Assembly (NCBI GenBank): GCA_009827215.1
Contig: WUAJ01000066.1
Location: 1-10,238, forward strand
From: Phycisphaeraceae bacterium
GTDB taxonomy: Bacteria; Planctomycetota; Phycisphaerae; Phycisphaerales; UBA1924
Direction: 5' to 3'
Length of the DNA stretch: 10,238 bases
Shown here: positions 1 through 7,267 of the stretch, in pieces
Layout of the letters: each line of letters starts with the position of its first letter
How positions within the stretch are numbered: position 1 is the stretch's first letter
Position numbers and translations under genes: made by a program
Notes under the pieces: model-generated
The model's input: only the letters and a program-made list of their open reading frames with translations
What the model was told of the DNA's origin: nothing
Databases searched by the model: none

Positions 1-385
1 CGTGGACGACGGAGACTCCGAGGTTGCTGGGGGATTGGGCGGCGTCGATCATGTTGTGGGCGGTGCGTTGTTGGACGCCTTCAGGTTGTCCGTCTCCCCA
101 GATGTGATCGGGGAGGATTGATTGGTGTCGTGAGTCGATGGGGTCGGAGACGGCTTGTCCGACGAGGTGGTTGGAGATGGCGTGGCAGGAGAGGCCGTGG
201 GCTGCGAGGAGGTCGAGCTGGGATTGACAGTAGGCGTCTTCGGAGAGTGCGCGGTTGATGTCGAAGTGGTCACCCCAGCAGGCGAGTTCGAGTCCTGTGT
301 ATCCCCATGATGCGGCTTTTTCGGCGAGGACGGCGAGGGGCATGTCGGCCCATTGTCCTGTAAAGAGAGTGATCGGTCTAGACAT
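1..385 (-). CDS. Sugar phosphate isomerase/epimerase-like TIM barrel, partial (N-terminal 128 residues)
   Basis: The N-terminal 128 residues lie in the window and the gene runs off the left edge. The protein begins MSRPITLFTGQWADMPLAV, followed by GLELACWGDHFDI (about residues 31-43), HAISNHLVGQAVSDPID (about 69-85) and an HIWGDG segment. This matches a well-conserved group of xylose-isomerase-like (AP_endonuc_2) TIM barrels that I recognise from planctomycetes, usually a little over 300 residues long, so the metal-binding half is outside the window. No signal peptide is visible, so it should be cytosolic. The start is the ATG at 385, with GGAG (392-395 on the minus strand) six bases upstream; the ATG four bases earlier hits a stop after three codons. 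It is transcribed divergently from the MFS transporter. Sugar or keto-sugar isomerisation or epimerisation is inferred from the family; the substrate is unknown. Confidence 0.88.
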   Translation of the reverse strand, partial: MSRPITLFTGQWADMPLAVLAEKAASWGYTGLELACWGDHFDINRALSEDAYCQSQLDLLAAHGLSCHAISNHLVGQAVSDPIDSRHQSILPDHIWGDGQPEGVQQRTAHNMIDAAQSPSNLGVSVVH

Positions 386-431
386 ACATGGCTCCGTGCT
401 TCATCGATGACTGGCGAGGGGGATTGGATTC

Positions 432-440
432 TGCTAGTCT
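432..440 (+). promoter_or_regulatory. Candidate extended -10 element for the MFS transporter gene
   Basis: TGCTAGTCT fits the extended -10 pattern TGnTAnnnT and lies 43 bases before the ATG at 484. The -35 position (412-417, TGGCGA) matches the consensus poorly, so support rests on the extended -10 form. The same TGnTAnnnT form occurs before the genes at 3725 (plus) and 9007 (minus). Confidence 0.25.
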
Positions 441-483
441 CAACGCTCTCCATCCCGTTTGTACTCATAGAGGATACACCAGA

Positions 484-1740
484 ATGACGGCACACGACTC
501 GAATACTCAGCGTCTCGGCGGGATCGTCGGGATGAAACTCTCGGCGATGATGTTTCTGCAGTTCTTCCTGTGGGGGGCGTGGTATGTGACCATGGGGCCG
601 TTCATGGGTGAGGCGTCGATGTCTTCGGAGACGATTGGCTGGGCGTCTTCGGTTGGTCCGATCGCGGCGATTGTTTCGCCGTTCTTCCTTGGGTTGTTTG
701 CGGATCGGTACTTTGCGACGGAGAAGATTCTTGGTGTGCTGCATCTGCTGGGGGGAGTGTGCTTGTGTCTGGCGCCGATGGCGGCGGAGCAGTCTTCGTC
801 GTTGTTTATTGGGGCGATTCTTTTGCACATGCTGTGCTACATGCCGACGCTTGGGCTGACCAATACGCTGGCGATGCACAACATGACCGATGCGGAGAAG
901 CAGTTCCCGCTGATCCGTGTGTTCGGAACGGTTGGGTGGATCGCGGCGGGGATTGCGATCTCGAGTTTGGCGTACGACAAGTCGGCGAACATGTTCTATC
1001 TCGCGGGTGGGTCGGGGTTGTTGCTCGGGTTGTACAGCTTCTTCTTGCCTCATACTCCTCCTCCGGCGAAGGGGCAGAAGTTCTCGGCGAAGGACGCGGT
1101 TGGGTTTGATGCGTTGTCGCTGATGAAGGATCGGTCGTTTGCGGTCTTTGCGGTGTGCTCGTTCCTGATCTGCATCCCGCTGGCGGCGTACTACAGCTTT
1201 GCGGGTAAGTTTGTTGGGGAGATGGGGATCGAGAATATTGGTCAGACGATGTCGTATGGGCAGATGTCTGAGGTGGTGTTTATGGTGGTGATGCCTCTGT
1301 TCTTTGCGAGACTTGGGGTCAAGTGGATGCTCGCGGTCGGGATGCTCGCGTGGGTGGCGCGGTATGGGTTCTTTGCGGGCGCGGCGGATGAGCAGATCAA
1401 GTGGATGGTTCTGAGCGGGATTGTGCTGCACGGGATCTGCTATGACTTCTTCTTTGTGACGGGGCAGATTTATACCGATCAGGTGTCGGGCGCGAAGATC
1501 CGCGGGCAGGCGCAGGGGTTTCTGGTGCTGATCACGCAGGGGCTTGGGATGCTGATCGGGGCGCAGCTTTCTGGCAAGCTTGTTGGCAAGTTCACGACGA
1601 CTGTCGGCGAGGTCAGCACGACGGACTGGAACACAGTGTGGATGTATCCGGCGGTGTTCTCGCTGGTGATCCTGGTGATCTTTGTGGTGTTGTTTAGCTC
1701 GAAGAAGTCGGGCGGCGAGTCGGCGGAATCAGCTGATTGA
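484..1740 (+). CDS. NupG/nucleoside:H+ symporter-type MFS transporter
   Basis: This 418-residue inner-membrane transporter has about 12 hydrophobic segments. It starts with FLQFFLWGAWYVTMGPF (about 24-40), typical of the NupG/YegT branch of the major facilitator superfamily. Other marks are LFADRYF (71-77, the MFS motif-A loop), FPLIRVFGTVGWIAAG (141-156), GICYDFFFVTGQIYTD (317-332) and IRGQAQGF (339-346). The start is the ATG at 484, with GAGGA (470-474) nine bases upstream; an open frame extends up to 388, but its 32 extra residues are polar and not family-like. A start at 532 (MKLSAMMF) is the alternative. Characterised NupG proteins take up nucleosides with protons. In planctomycetes, family members next to Gfo/Idh/MocA and TIM-barrel genes more plausibly import a sugar, polyol or keto-sugar; that is inference. 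The last 12 bp overlap the convergent gene. Confidence 0.9.
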   Translation: MTAHDSNTQRLGGIVGMKLSAMMFLQFFLWGAWYVTMGPFMGEASMSSETIGWASSVGPIAAIVSPFFLGLFADRYFATEKILGVLHLLGGVCLCLAPMAAEQSSSLFIGAILLHMLCYMPTLGLTNTLAMHNMTDAEKQFPLIRVFGTVGWIAAGIAISSLAYDKSANMFYLAGGSGLLLGLYSFFLPHTPPPAKGQKFSAKDAVGFDALSLMKDRSFAVFAVCSFLICIPLAAYYSFAGKFVGEMGIENIGQTMSYGQMSEVVFMVVMPLFFARLGVKWMLAVGMLAWVARYGFFAGAADEQIKWMVLSGIVLHGICYDFFFVTGQIYTDQVSGAKIRGQAQGFLVLITQGLGMLIGAQLSGKLVGKFTTTVGEVSTTDWNTVWMYPAVFSLVILVIFVVLFSSKKSGGESAESAD

Positions 1741-2742
1741 GACTGGTTGGTTTGAGGTCATGCTCTGCTGCTCGGCGTGAAGGATCCGCGAGACGGTGAC
1801 GGCGTCTTGGATCGGCTGGGTGGTGTGCGAGTTTGCAGTGATCTGGTCGATGATCCAGCGGATCTCGCATTCGAATCCGGTGAAGGGGTCGGTGGTGATC
1901 GGGGTGGATTGATCGGCTTGGTGGAGGATGAGCTGGGGGTCGCGGCTCAGGTCGAAGTCGAGGGTGGCGGACTCGAAGTTGATGGTGCACTTCATCTGGA
2001 ATCCGGCGGCGGGTTGCTGGTCCCACGCGCCCTGGGCGGTGACGTGCGGGATGGTGTCGTAGTGGTAGAGCGTGGTGACGTGGAGCGGGTCTCCTGTGGT
2101 GGTGACGGCGGTCGGCTTTCCGAAGCAGTGATAGATGAAGTCGGTGTCGTGGATGTGGAGGTCTTGGAGGACTCCTCCGGAGCGGGATTGGTCTTTGTAG
2201 AACTCGGCGGACCAGGTTGGGCGTGATCCGAGGCGGTGGAAGGCGGCGGAGCGGACAGACCCCAGGGATTGTGATTGGATGAGCTCGCGGATTTTGGTCC
2301 ATGCGGGCCAATGGCGCATGCACATCGCGGGGATGCAGAGCTTGGTGGAGTTGATCGCGGCGTCTGCGAGGCGCTGGACGTCAGCGGGGTTTAGGGCAAC
2401 GGGTTTTTCGACGAGGACGTGCTTGCCTGCGCTGAGGGCGGCGATGGCGAGGTCGACGTGGGACTCGGTGTGGGTGCAGATGGAAACGAGGTCGATGGAT
2501 GGGTCTTCGATGAGTTCGTGCGCTTCGGTGGATTGGGTGACGTGGTCCAGGTTGAGGGCGGATTGATCGGTGTCGATGTTCCCGGCGGGTTGGGCTGGGT
2601 TGGTGTGGATGTTTGGATCGGCGATCGCGGCGAGGGTGACGGGGTATCCATCGCGTTGGGCGTCTTGGTAGGCTTTGGCGTGGGTGCGTCCCATGAATCC
2701 GTAGCCGAGGATGGCGGCGTTGATGTTTGCGTGGTTGCTCAT
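1729..2742 (-). CDS. Cytosolic Gfo/Idh/MocA-family NAD(P)-dependent oxidoreductase
   Basis: This 337-residue protein has the two-domain Gfo/Idh/MocA architecture. The N-terminal Rossmann fold carries ILGYGFMGRTHAKAY (G13-x-G-x-x-G18), and the catalytic loop VEKPVAL has the expected lysine (K113). The C-terminal domain has SGGVLQDLHIHDTDF (about 188-202), which contains the usual Asp/His catalytic motif. No signal peptide is present. The start is the ATG at 2742 within an ATGA overlap with the upstream isomerase stop, preceded by AGGGA; the frame stays open to 2877, but those codons lie inside the upstream gene and encode a His/Arg-rich shadow. Known family members oxidise or reduce sugars, inositols and their keto derivatives with NAD(P). 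Translational coupling to the TIM-barrel gene suggests consecutive steps in one pathway. It converges on the transporter gene with a 12-bp overlap, leaving no room for a separate terminator. Confidence 0.93.
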   Translation of the reverse strand: MSNHANINAAILGYGFMGRTHAKAYQDAQRDGYPVTLAAIADPNIHTNPAQPAGNIDTDQSALNLDHVTQSTEAHELIEDPSIDLVSICTHTESHVDLAIAALSAGKHVLVEKPVALNPADVQRLADAAINSTKLCIPAMCMRHWPAWTKIRELIQSQSLGSVRSAAFHRLGSRPTWSAEFYKDQSRSGGVLQDLHIHDTDFIYHCFGKPTAVTTTGDPLHVTTLYHYDTIPHVTAQGAWDQQPAAGFQMKCTINFESATLDFDLSRDPQLILHQADQSTPITTDPFTGFECEIRWIIDQITANSHTTQPIQDAVTVSRILHAEQQSMTSNQPVSIS

Positions 2743-3563
2743 GCGGTCCCTAGGTATTGCTCGGCGATGATGCGTGCGGTGATGATATCGCTGATTCGGT
2801 TGTCTCCCGCTTCGCGTTCGATGACGACGTTGACGGTGTCGGGGAGGGTGTTGATGACACTGAAGAAGTGTGGCCAATCGACCTCGCCTTGTCCTGCGGG
2901 GACTTCGGCGCCCCAGGTGCCTGGGGTGTTGGTTGTGGTCGCGTCTTTCATGTGGACCTGGGCGATGCGGGGTTTGAGGAGCTCGATGGCTTGGGCGGGG
3001 TTGCCCATTGCGTAGAGGATCATGTTGGCGGGGTCGAAGTTGACGGCGACGGTGTCCATGTTGGGGAGATCGAGGAGATGAAGAAGGTCGGCTGCGCGTT
3101 CTTGTCCGGTTTCGAGGGCGAGGGTGATGCCGAGGGATTGGAAGGTTTCGTTGACGGCTTTGATGCGATCAGTGATGGTGGTGTATTCGGTGGTGGAGTG
3201 GTCTGGGATGAATCCGGCGTGGAGTGAGATCAGGGGGAGATTTAGCTGATGAGCAAGTTGAGCGTTGGCTTCGGCGCGAGCGAGGTTGTGTTCCCAGTGT
3301 TGATCGGGGCGGAGGCCTCCGGTGAGTTTGATGGTTTCGAGGGTGGTGTAGTCTTCTCCGATGGTGGTCATCATGGCGGAGCAGATATGGATGTTTGAAT
3401 TTTGGAATGTTGCGGTGAGTGATTCGTGATCCCATTCTCCGGCGGAGATGGGGTCGAGTGCGAGTTGTGTTTGGTGAAGACCGGTCTGTTTGATTTTGGC
3501 ACAGAGATCAGAGGGATCTGTTGGATTGAGCGACCAGGAGCAGACGGCGGTGTTCTTTGGCAT
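2739..3563 (-). CDS. Cytosolic sugar phosphate isomerase/epimerase-like TIM barrel
   Basis: This 274-residue protein is close to full length for xylose-isomerase-like (AP_endonuc_2) TIM barrels such as hydroxypyruvate isomerase, inosose dehydratase and ketose 3-epimerases. Likely divalent-metal ligands sit at strand ends in the expected order: E151 (LALETG), D177 (NFDPAN), H204 (QVHMKD) and E249 (VVIERE). Other marks are SLHAG (113-117) and GQGEVDW (224-230). No signal peptide is visible. It is the first gene of a two-gene minus unit and its TGA overlaps the ATG of the following oxidoreductase. The start at 3563 has no strong Shine-Dalgarno; a 9-bp direct repeat lies immediately upstream. The coding strand is rich in A and C, giving many Thr, Asn, His and Gln residues, unlike the G/T-rich plus-strand genes. 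The substrate is unknown; a sugar, inosose or keto-sugar is inferred. Confidence 0.92.
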   Translation of the reverse strand: MPKNTAVCSWSLNPTDPSDLCAKIKQTGLHQTQLALDPISAGEWDHESLTATFQNSNIHICSAMMTTIGEDYTTLETIKLTGGLRPDQHWEHNLARAEANAQLAHQLNLPLISLHAGFIPDHSTTEYTTITDRIKAVNETFQSLGITLALETGQERAADLLHLLDLPNMDTVAVNFDPANMILYAMGNPAQAIELLKPRIAQVHMKDATTTNTPGTWGAEVPAGQGEVDWPHFFSVINTLPDTVNVVIEREAGDNRISDIITARIIAEQYLGTA

Positions 3564-3568
3564 GCTTT

Positions 3569-3589
3569 TTCTCTGGTTGGTTCTCTGGT
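3569..3589. repeat. 9-bp direct repeat upstream of the TIM-barrel gene
   Basis: TTCTCTGGT occurs at 3569-3577 and again at 3581-3589, a 12-base period separated by TGG. It lies within 27 bases upstream of the minus-strand start at 3563, where a ribosome-binding site or operator would sit. It may be a small tandem duplication or a regulator half-site pair. Confidence 0.4.
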
Positions 3590-3627
3590 ATTTGTCTGGA
3601 ATTTCTGTGGGATCAATCTATCGAGGT

Positions 3628-3656
3628 TTGTAAAGGGATCGAGATCATGGTACGCT
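3628..3656 (+). promoter_or_regulatory. Candidate promoter for the Tat-oxidoreductase/apbE unit
   Basis: TTGTAA (3628-3633, four of six consensus bases), a 17-base spacer, then TACGCT (3651-3656, three of six) preceded by TG at 3648-3649, forming an extended -10. It would give a leader of roughly 60 bases before the ATG at 3725. It lies in the 161-bp spacer shared with the divergent minus unit. The match is modest. Confidence 0.3.
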
Positions 3657-3724
3657 GACCGGCTCATAGGCACCGCTTCTTGATTGGGGCCGTTTCTTTT
3701 GATATCGATCTGGAGGATCACCGC

Positions 3725-5083
3725 ATGGCACACGATAACGGAACGAGCAACCCAACGAACGGGCATCAGACGAATGACTCTCGGCGTACTTTCCTCGCGC
3801 AGACCGCGGCGCTGGCGGGTGTGGCGGGCGTGGGCATGCTTGGGGGCGCGGGGCTCAATACGAATCGACGAGAACGGCTGGTGCCTACGGTTAAGGCGGC
3901 GAAGGGGCGTGTTCCCAAGGACGGTGAGTCGATCAATCTGGCGATCATCGGGACCGGCGGGATGGGCGGCGGTCACCTGCACTCGATCATCTCGCTTGCT
4001 CAGAGCGGGAAGACGGACGCGAAGTTTGTCGCGTTGTCGGATGTGTGTGATTCGAAGCTTAAGGGCGCGGTGAAGGCTGCGGAGGAAAAACAGGGGATCG
4101 AGGTCAAGGGGTATCGGGATTATCGCGAGCTGCTCAAGCGTGATGATATCCATGGGGTGATCATCGCGTCTCCGGAGCACTGGCACGCGCAGCACATCAT
4201 TGATTCGCTCGCGGCGGGGAAGGACGTGTATACCGAGAAGCCGATGACGCTTCGGTTGGATCAGGCGCTTGAGGTTCGCGAGGCGGTGCTGGCGCATCCG
4301 GAGCGCATCTTCCAGGTGGGGACGCAGATGATTATGCTTCCCAAGTACAACAAGGCGCGCGAGGTGATCAAGGAGGGGCTCATTGGGACTCCGGTGTGGT
4401 CGCAGACGAGTTACTGCCGCAACTCGACCACGGGTGAATGGAACTACTACGGGATTGATGAGAACTGGAAGCCTGGCGTGAATCTGGACTGGGATGCGTG
4501 GCTTGGATACCTTGGGCCGCGTGAGTGGGATCCGAAGGTGTACGCACGCTGGCGCCGGTACCGCGAGTTCTCGACGGGGATCATCGGTGACCTGCTGGTG
4601 CACGTGATGACGCCTTTGATCTTTGCGCTCGATTCGGGCTGGCCTACGCGTGTGGTTGCGACTGGGGCGCATGTGGTGGATCACGACATGGAGAACCATG
4701 ACCAGGTGAACCTGACGGTGCAGTTCGAGGACGGGCACACGATGGTGCTCGCTGGATCGACGGCTAACGAGGTGGGTCTGGAGACGATGATCCGTGGTCA
4801 CAAGGCAAATATGTATCTCAACTCGCGGCACTGTGAGGTGCGTCCGGAGCGGATCTTTGTTGATGACATTGATGCTGAGCGGATCGAGTGCGAGGACATC
4901 GGGAACGATCAGGATCAGCTGCGTCTGAACTGGCTCGAGTGCATGCGTACGCGTGAGCCTGCGAAGAGCAACATTGATCTGGCGACCAAGGTGCTTGTTG
5001 CGGTGGATTTGGCGACGCGCTCGATGTGGGAGGGGCACGCGTTCCGGTTTGATCCGCAGAAGATGCGCGCATCGAAGGTGTGA
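3725..5083 (+). CDS. Tat-exported Gfo/Idh/MocA-family oxidoreductase
   Basis: This 452-residue protein starts with a polar stretch and then a twin-arginine signal, SRRTFLAQTAALAGVAGVG (R20-R21), so it should be exported folded with its nucleotide already bound, as in Zymomonas glucose-fructose oxidoreductase. The Rossmann motif is IGTGGMGGGH (75-84), the catalytic loop is YTEKPMTL with lysine K172 intact, and the C-terminal catalytic motif is IIGDLLVHVM (D289, H293). The region NYYGIDENWKPG to RWRRYREFSTG (about 240-285) is typical of the longer planctomycete subgroup. The start is the ATG at 3725, with GGAGG (3712-3716) eight bases upstream; an in-frame ATG at 3680 lacks this. It leads a plus unit with apbE starting one base after its stop codon. 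The substrate is probably a sugar or sugar derivative, by family inference. All canonical residues are present, so it should be catalytically active. Confidence 0.93.
   Translation: MAHDNGTSNPTNGHQTNDSRRTFLAQTAALAGVAGVGMLGGAGLNTNRRERLVPTVKAAKGRVPKDGESINLAIIGTGGMGGGHLHSIISLAQSGKTDAKFVALSDVCDSKLKGAVKAAEEKQGIEVKGYRDYRELLKRDDIHGVIIASPEHWHAQHIIDSLAAGKDVYTEKPMTLRLDQALEVREAVLAHPERIFQVGTQMIMLPKYNKAREVIKEGLIGTPVWSQTSYCRNSTTGEWNYYGIDENWKPGVNLDWDAWLGYLGPREWDPKVYARWRRYREFSTGIIGDLLVHVMTPLIFALDSGWPTRVVATGAHVVDHDMENHDQVNLTVQFEDGHTMVLAGSTANEVGLETMIRGHKANMYLNSRHCEVRPERIFVDDIDAERIECEDIGNDQDQLRLNWLECMRTREPAKSNIDLATKVLVAVDLATRSMWEGHAFRFDPQKMRASKV
5074..5078 (+). promoter_or_regulatory. Ribosome binding site supporting a TTG start for apbE
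   Basis: GAAGG ends six bases before TTG at 5085 and lies inside the last codons of the upstream oxidoreductase. It supports initiation at TTG rather than at the ATG at 5133, which is preceded only by GAGG at a two-base distance. Confidence 0.5.
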
Positions 5084-5084
5084 G

Positions 5085-5993
5085 TTGCGAGCGGGACTCG
5101 AATCTGAGTTTGTTGCGGGATCGTTTGAGGCGATGGGCTGTCGGTTTGAGCTGCTGCTCGGGATCGATGGGTCGGGGTTGTCACGCACGGATTGTCAAGC
5201 GGCGACTGAGCAGGTCCGCGAGTTGGTCATGGAGTGGCAGCATCGGCTCAGTGTGTTTGAATCTGGGTCGCTGGTGTCTCGGATCAATCGTTCATTGGCG
5301 AGTGAGGCGGTTGTGGTTGATGACGAGTTGTTTGGGCTGCTGAAGCTCAGCGAGCGGATGCGGGTTGTGACGGGGGGCGCGTTTAACATCGCGGCGGGGA
5401 CGCTGATGGAGGCGCACGGGTTCCGGGATCAGCGGGTTAACAGTCTCGACGGGCTGTCGCTCGATGGAGCGGTGGTGCTTGATGAGGATCGTCGGACGGT
5501 GACCAAGACGGACGATCGGGTTCGGCTGGACTTTGGGGGGATCGCGAAGGGGTTTGTGCTGGATCTGATCCGCGATGAGCTTGAGGATCTTGGAATAGAG
5601 CATGCGTTTGTGCACGGCGGGACCTCGAGCGCGATCGGGATCGGTACATCTGGGGGGTCAGATTGGATCGTGGATGCTGGGGACGGGGTGCGGGTGTCGC
5701 TTGGGGGGTATGGATTGGGAGTATCAGAGATTGGGGGACGAGTTATTGAGCGTGATGGGGAGCGCCTTGGGCATGTGATGGATCCGCGGCTGATGTCGTC
5801 TGCAAGCACCACGATTTGGCGGGTGGCGTGCGTGCATCGGAGTTGTGCGGTGGCGGACGCGTTGTCTACGGCTTTGGGGGTTGATGGGGTGATGGATGAG
5901 CCGCATGTTGAGGCGGATTTGTGTACACTGGTGATCTTTGATGGCGGCGATTCGCCGCGTGTGTGTGACCCGCTTGGGGTTGTGCTGAGCTGA
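5085..5993 (+). CDS. apbE: ApbE-type FAD:protein FMN transferase
   Basis: ApbE proteins split FAD and attach FMN covalently to a Thr or Ser in a target motif, using Mg2+. Motifs of the family appear in order: FEAMGCRFELLL (residue 14 onward; the usual AMGT is AMGC), TGGAFNIAAGTL (96-107; Asn where Asp is usual), LDFGGIAKG (148-156), HGGTSSAIGIG (177-187), HVMDPR (230-235; the usual following TG is missing) and ADALSTALG (257-265), with the probable metal ligands D258 and T262. At 302 residues it is near normal length. I chose TTG 5085 because the ATG at 5133 is itself the Met of the AMG motif, which would remove the preceding conserved strand, and because GAAGG lies six bases before the TTG. 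No signal peptide or lipobox is present, so it should act in the cytosol. It lies one base after the upstream Tat oxidoreductase and 18 bases before the next. Confidence 0.9.
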   Translation: MRAGLESEFVAGSFEAMGCRFELLLGIDGSGLSRTDCQAATEQVRELVMEWQHRLSVFESGSLVSRINRSLASEAVVVDDELFGLLKLSERMRVVTGGAFNIAAGTLMEAHGFRDQRVNSLDGLSLDGAVVLDEDRRTVTKTDDRVRLDFGGIAKGFVLDLIRDELEDLGIEHAFVHGGTSSAIGIGTSGGSDWIVDAGDGVRVSLGGYGLGVSEIGGRVIERDGERLGHVMDPRLMSSASTTIWRVACVHRSCAVADALSTALGVDGVMDEPHVEADLCTLVIFDGGDSPRVCDPLGVVLS

Positions 5994-6011
5994 TGTAGAA
6001 CTGAGGTAGTG

Positions 6012-7238
6012 ATGACTGAGATTGATCGACGGATGTTTCTTTCGCAGGCGGCTGGTGGACTGGCGGCGATGGCGCTGGTTCCGGAGCTTCGTGCATTTGG
6101 CGGGTTTGGGCTTGATGCGGGCTTGCGGGTCGGGGTGATCGGGGTCGGGCGACAGGGACGCGAGATCATGGGTGAGCTTGGCAAGCTCGATGGGGTGTCG
6201 GTCGTCGGGGTGTGTGATGTTGATGAGCGGAGGCTGAAGTCGGGGCTGCGTCGGGCGTCTGGCGCGACGGGGTACGCGAGTGTCAAGGAGATGCTTGCTT
6301 CGGGTGAGGTCGATGCGGTCGCGGTGGCGACTCCGACGCACACGCATCGTGAGGTTGGGATCGAGTGTCTGGATGCGGGGGTGCATGTGTATCTGGAGTG
6401 TCCGCTGGCGCACACTCGGGAGGATTGTGTGGCGCTGAGCGACGCGGCTCGCAACGCGAAGGGTGTGGTCGCGGCGGGGCTGCAGGGGCGATCGAATCCG
6501 GTGTATCAGCTGGCGCGTGGGTTCTTCCGGTCCGACTCGGTGCGGGATCTGGTGTCCATGCACGCGCAGAATAATCGGAAGACGAGCTGGGTGACACCTT
6601 CGAATGATCCGGTTCGGCGCGAGGCGCTGAACTGGAAGCTTGATCCGGCGCGGAGCAACGGGCTGGCGGGTGAATGGGGCACTCAGCAGTTTGATGTGTT
6701 CCACTGGTACACGGGCAAGTATCCAACGAAAGTCTCGGGGCACGGCGCGGTTCGGTTCTATGAAGACGGTCGCACGGTGCACGACACGATCCATTGCTCG
6801 ATGATCTATGAAGACGGCGCGTTGCTTGGGTACGACGCAACACTTGCGAACTCGTACGGCGGGAGACACGAGGTGTTCTTCGGATCAAACGCGGCGATAA
6901 AGCTTGGGTGGTCGCACGGGTGGCTGTTTAAGGAGGCGGATGCGCCGACACAGGGTTGGGAGGTCTACGCGAATCGTCAGCAGTTCCACAACGACGAGGG
7001 CATCACACTGATCGCGGGGGCGACGAAGCTCGCGGAGCAGGGGAAGCTCAAAGAGGGCGTCGGGCTTCCGAATCCGGCGGTGTACTACGCGCTCGAAGAC
7101 TGGGTCAAGGCGATCGCGAGCAAGGGCGCTCCGGCGTGCTCGGTCGCGGAAGCAGCGCGGGCGACGGTGGTCGGGATCGCAGCCAACGACGCGATCGTGA
7201 GCGGGAAGACGGTTGATATTGATCTGAGCGGGCTGTGA
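6012..7238 (+). CDS. Tat-exported Gfo/Idh/MocA-like protein with altered catalytic motifs
   Basis: This 408-residue protein begins MTEIDRRMFLSQAAGGLAAM, a short twin-arginine signal (R6-R7). The Rossmann motif GVIGVGRQG (41-49) is intact. The canonical EKP loop reads LECPLAHT (E129-C130-P131), so the catalytic lysine position is Cys. The usual WGxH motif reads EWGTQQFD (221-228), with Q225 where His is expected and D228 kept. A flavinylation-like tetrapeptide SGAT occurs at 83-86. The start is the ATG at 6012, with GAGG (6003-6006) five bases upstream; GTG at 6009 is an alternative. It sits between apbE and the haem-motif membrane protein. The fold assignment is secure. Whether it is a dehydrogenase with modified chemistry, a non-catalytic binding protein or a covalent flavoprotein cannot be told from sequence. 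No frameshift or internal stop suggests decay. Confidence 0.9.
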   Translation: MTEIDRRMFLSQAAGGLAAMALVPELRAFGGFGLDAGLRVGVIGVGRQGREIMGELGKLDGVSVVGVCDVDERRLKSGLRRASGATGYASVKEMLASGEVDAVAVATPTHTHREVGIECLDAGVHVYLECPLAHTREDCVALSDAARNAKGVVAAGLQGRSNPVYQLARGFFRSDSVRDLVSMHAQNNRKTSWVTPSNDPVRREALNWKLDPARSNGLAGEWGTQQFDVFHWYTGKYPTKVSGHGAVRFYEDGRTVHDTIHCSMIYEDGALLGYDATLANSYGGRHEVFFGSNAAIKLGWSHGWLFKEADAPTQGWEVYANRQQFHNDEGITLIAGATKLAEQGKLKEGVGLPNPAVYYALEDWVKAIASKGAPACSVAEAARATVVGIAANDAIVSGKTVDIDLSGL

Positions 7239-7267
7239 ATCGCCTGACTCTTGAGGGTATTTGAACG

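Noticed and set aside
401..410. 10-bp palindrome TCATCGATGA in the divergent spacer
   Set aside because: Short palindromes of this size are expected by chance in 10 kb; there is no second copy nearby and no fit to a known operator.
388..483. N-terminal extension of the MFS transporter to the ATG at 388
   Set aside because: The 32 extra residues are not family-like and would cover the intergenic promoter region; the ATG at 484 has a GAGGA nine bases upstream.
49..1431. 460-codon open frame antisense to the MFS transporter
   Set aside because: It is Arg/His/Pro-rich low-complexity translation with no family motif, and it mirrors the third-position GC of the plus-strand gene; its tail also runs out of frame through the real minus-strand TIM-barrel gene.
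2743..2877. N-terminal extension of the cytosolic oxidoreductase to 2877
   Set aside because: It lies inside the upstream isomerase gene in another frame and gives a His/Arg-rich stretch before the normal family start at 2742.
3371..5188. 605-codon minus-strand open frame across the Tat oxidoreductase
   Set aside because: Long antisense frames are common opposite GC-rich genes. This one is basic and repetitive in composition, crosses the divergent promoter region and overlaps two well-supported genes.
5133..5993. ATG 5133 as the start of apbE
   Set aside because: It is the Met of the conserved AMG motif and its Shine-Dalgarno spacing is too short; TTG 5085 fits better, though not proven.
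5724..6869. 381-codon minus-strand open frame over the end of apbE and the second Tat oxidoreductase
   Set aside because: It is Arg/His/Pro-rich with no motif, and both plus-strand genes there show clear family motifs in frame.
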